Shown: positions 5,862 to 6,700 of the stretch, one piece after another
Layout: each line of letters begins with the position of its first letter
Position numbering within the stretch: the first letter of the stretch is position 1
Source of the DNA: Treponema sp.
Lineage (GTDB): Bacteria; Spirochaetota; Spirochaetia; Treponematales; Breznakiellaceae
NCBI GenBank assembly: GCA_009786625.1
Contig: WQRT01000003.1
Location: 11,868 to 18,567, forward strand
Reading direction: 5' to 3'
DNA: 6,700 nucleotides
Notes under the pieces: model-generated
What the model saw: the letters and a program-made list of their open reading frames with translations, nothing else
What the model was told of the DNA's origin: nothing
Databases searched by the model: none
Position numbers and translations under genes: made by a program

Positions 5862-6700
5862 TTAATTCCCTCCTTGAGTTGACCGCAGAGTGGGAATTAC
5901 TCCAAGGCAGAGGATAAAGAAAGTAATCGCCGCGATAGCCGCTCCCATCCCCGAATCGGGAATACCGACAGGATGCTGCCCCGCGATTCCCATACGGTAA
6001 AAAAGAGTGCCAATTAAATCTGTCGAGTAATTAGGCGCGCCGTTTACATTTTGCATGGCGAATACTATATCGAAGGCATTGAAATTGTTTACGAATGTCA
6101 GTATCGCGATAATTCCTGCTACAGGTTTTATAAGAGGAAGTTTTATTTTCCAGAATACATGCCAACTGCTCGCACCCTCAATTGCGGCCGCTTCAAAATA
6201 ATCGTCGCTTATGTTCCTTAACGCCGCAACGAACATCATAGTAGGAATTCCTATCCATTGCCAGCATGAAACAAGCGATACGCAGATTAGAGCTGTTGCC
6301 GGATCTCCCAGCCAGGGGCGCACAAGAAAATTAAGTCCTAAATTTTCAAGAAAGGGTCCGCTCCAGACAGGATTTAAAATAAGTTTCCAAAGATATCCCG
6401 TAACAAGAACCGCAAGGGTAACAGGAATAAAAATGACAGTCTGATAAAAATTACTTCCTTTCAGCGTTTTATTCGTCAGAAGATTCGCAAAAAAGATGCC
6501 CAAGCAATTTTGCACAAGCATATGGATTATAAAAAATATTACAGTATGTCCGAAAGCGCCCCAGTAACGTTCTGAGTATTGTTTTACTGTGAATAGTTTT
6601 ATGTAATTGTCAAATCCCGCAAAAGTGCGGCCGGTTCCGGCGGATCCTGTATACAGGCTGAGACGGAGCGAATCGAGCAGGGGCCATGCCATGAAAATGA
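5862..6700 (-). CDS. ABC sugar transporter permease, MalF-like (CUT1 family), 5' partial
   Basis: This is the partner channel subunit of the same importer. The frame stays open to the window edge (Ile-Phe precede the Met at 6692), and that Met lies within the end of the first membrane segment (IFMAWPLLDSLRLSLY). The true start is therefore probably some tens of bases beyond the right edge, and Met 6692 is internal. Numbered from that Met, the EAA loop reads EAAAIEGASSWHVFWKIKLP (167-186), an almost ideal match to the family consensus. Further membrane segments lie at about 48-70, 84-105, 133-156, 190-210 and 249-268. The segment FAGFDNYIKLF (24-34) is the usual MalF-type region after TM1. The stop touches the MalG-like start codon, so the two are co-transcribed. 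The sugar-binding protein gene is expected upstream, outside the window. Confidence 0.92.
   Translation of the reverse strand, partial: IFMAWPLLDSLRLSLYTGSAGTGRTFAGFDNYIKLFTVKQYSERYWGAFGHTVIFFIIHMLVQNCLGIFFANLLTNKTLKGSNFYQTVIFIPVTLAVLVTGYLWKLILNPVWSGPFLENLGLNFLVRPWLGDPATALICVSLVSCWQWIGIPTMMFVAALRNISDDYFEAAAIEGASSWHVFWKIKLPLIKPVAGIIAILTFVNNFNAFDIVFAMQNVNGAPNYSTDLIGTLFYRMGIAGQHPVGIPDSGMGAAIAAITFFILCLGVIPTLRSTQGGN
5868..5875 (-). promoter_or_regulatory. Shine-Dalgarno sequence of the MalG-like permease gene
   Basis: On the - strand AAGGAGGG lies six bases before the ATG at 5861. It is encoded within the last codons (Gln-Gly-Gly) of the upstream permease, whose TAA is directly followed by the ATG. 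This fixes the start and suggests translational coupling of the two channel subunits. Confidence 0.85.

Overview
The window is ordinary bacterial chromosome carrying the 3' part of the conserved nusA-infB-rbfA-truB transcription/translation cluster on the + strand. It is followed tail-to-tail on the - strand by two membrane-permease genes of a CUT1-type ABC sugar importer. The protein sequences look most like spirochaetes of the Treponema lineage. The reasons are the IF2 P-loop [11 protein letters not shown] with Lys after the Thr, an IF2 N-domain in the style of treponemal IF2, the absence of ylxR/ylxQ between nusA and infB, and the TruB catalytic motif GTLDKFA. This assignment comes from remembered family features, not from a database search, and is moderately confident.

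Layout: nusA (5' end cut off by the window edge) occupies 1-1023 and ends in a four-cysteine zinc-ribbon-like tail. infB (1034-3532) follows 10 bases later, with its Shine-Dalgarno sequence inside the last nusA codons. rbfA (3534-3932) starts one base after the infB stop. A 99-base gap filled with three degenerate tandem repeats (about 3940-4032) runs straight into the truB start codon. truB (4032-4961) has an open frame but contains two inverted copies of a CACACGGAG-type dispersed repeat flanking an AT-rich stretch. After a 57-base gap come a MalG-like permease (5019-5861) and a MalF-like permease (5862-6700, 5' end cut off by the window edge), both on the - strand.

The four + strand genes form one functional group. 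NusA controls elongation and termination by RNA polymerase, IF2 delivers initiator tRNA to the 30S subunit, RbfA matures 16S rRNA, and TruB makes pseudouridine 55 in tRNA. The two permeases would form the heterodimeric channel of a sugar importer whose binding protein presumably lies upstream, beyond the right edge. Its ATPase is not in the window.

I see no undescribed defence, mobile or RNA system here. The most unusual feature is that small dispersed repeats appear to have entered this housekeeping operon at three or four places: in the IF2 linker, in the rbfA-truB gap, and twice inside the TruB reading frame without breaking it. This resembles in principle the protein-coding palindromic elements known from Rickettsia. 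The cysteine-rich NusA tail is the second point worth checking.
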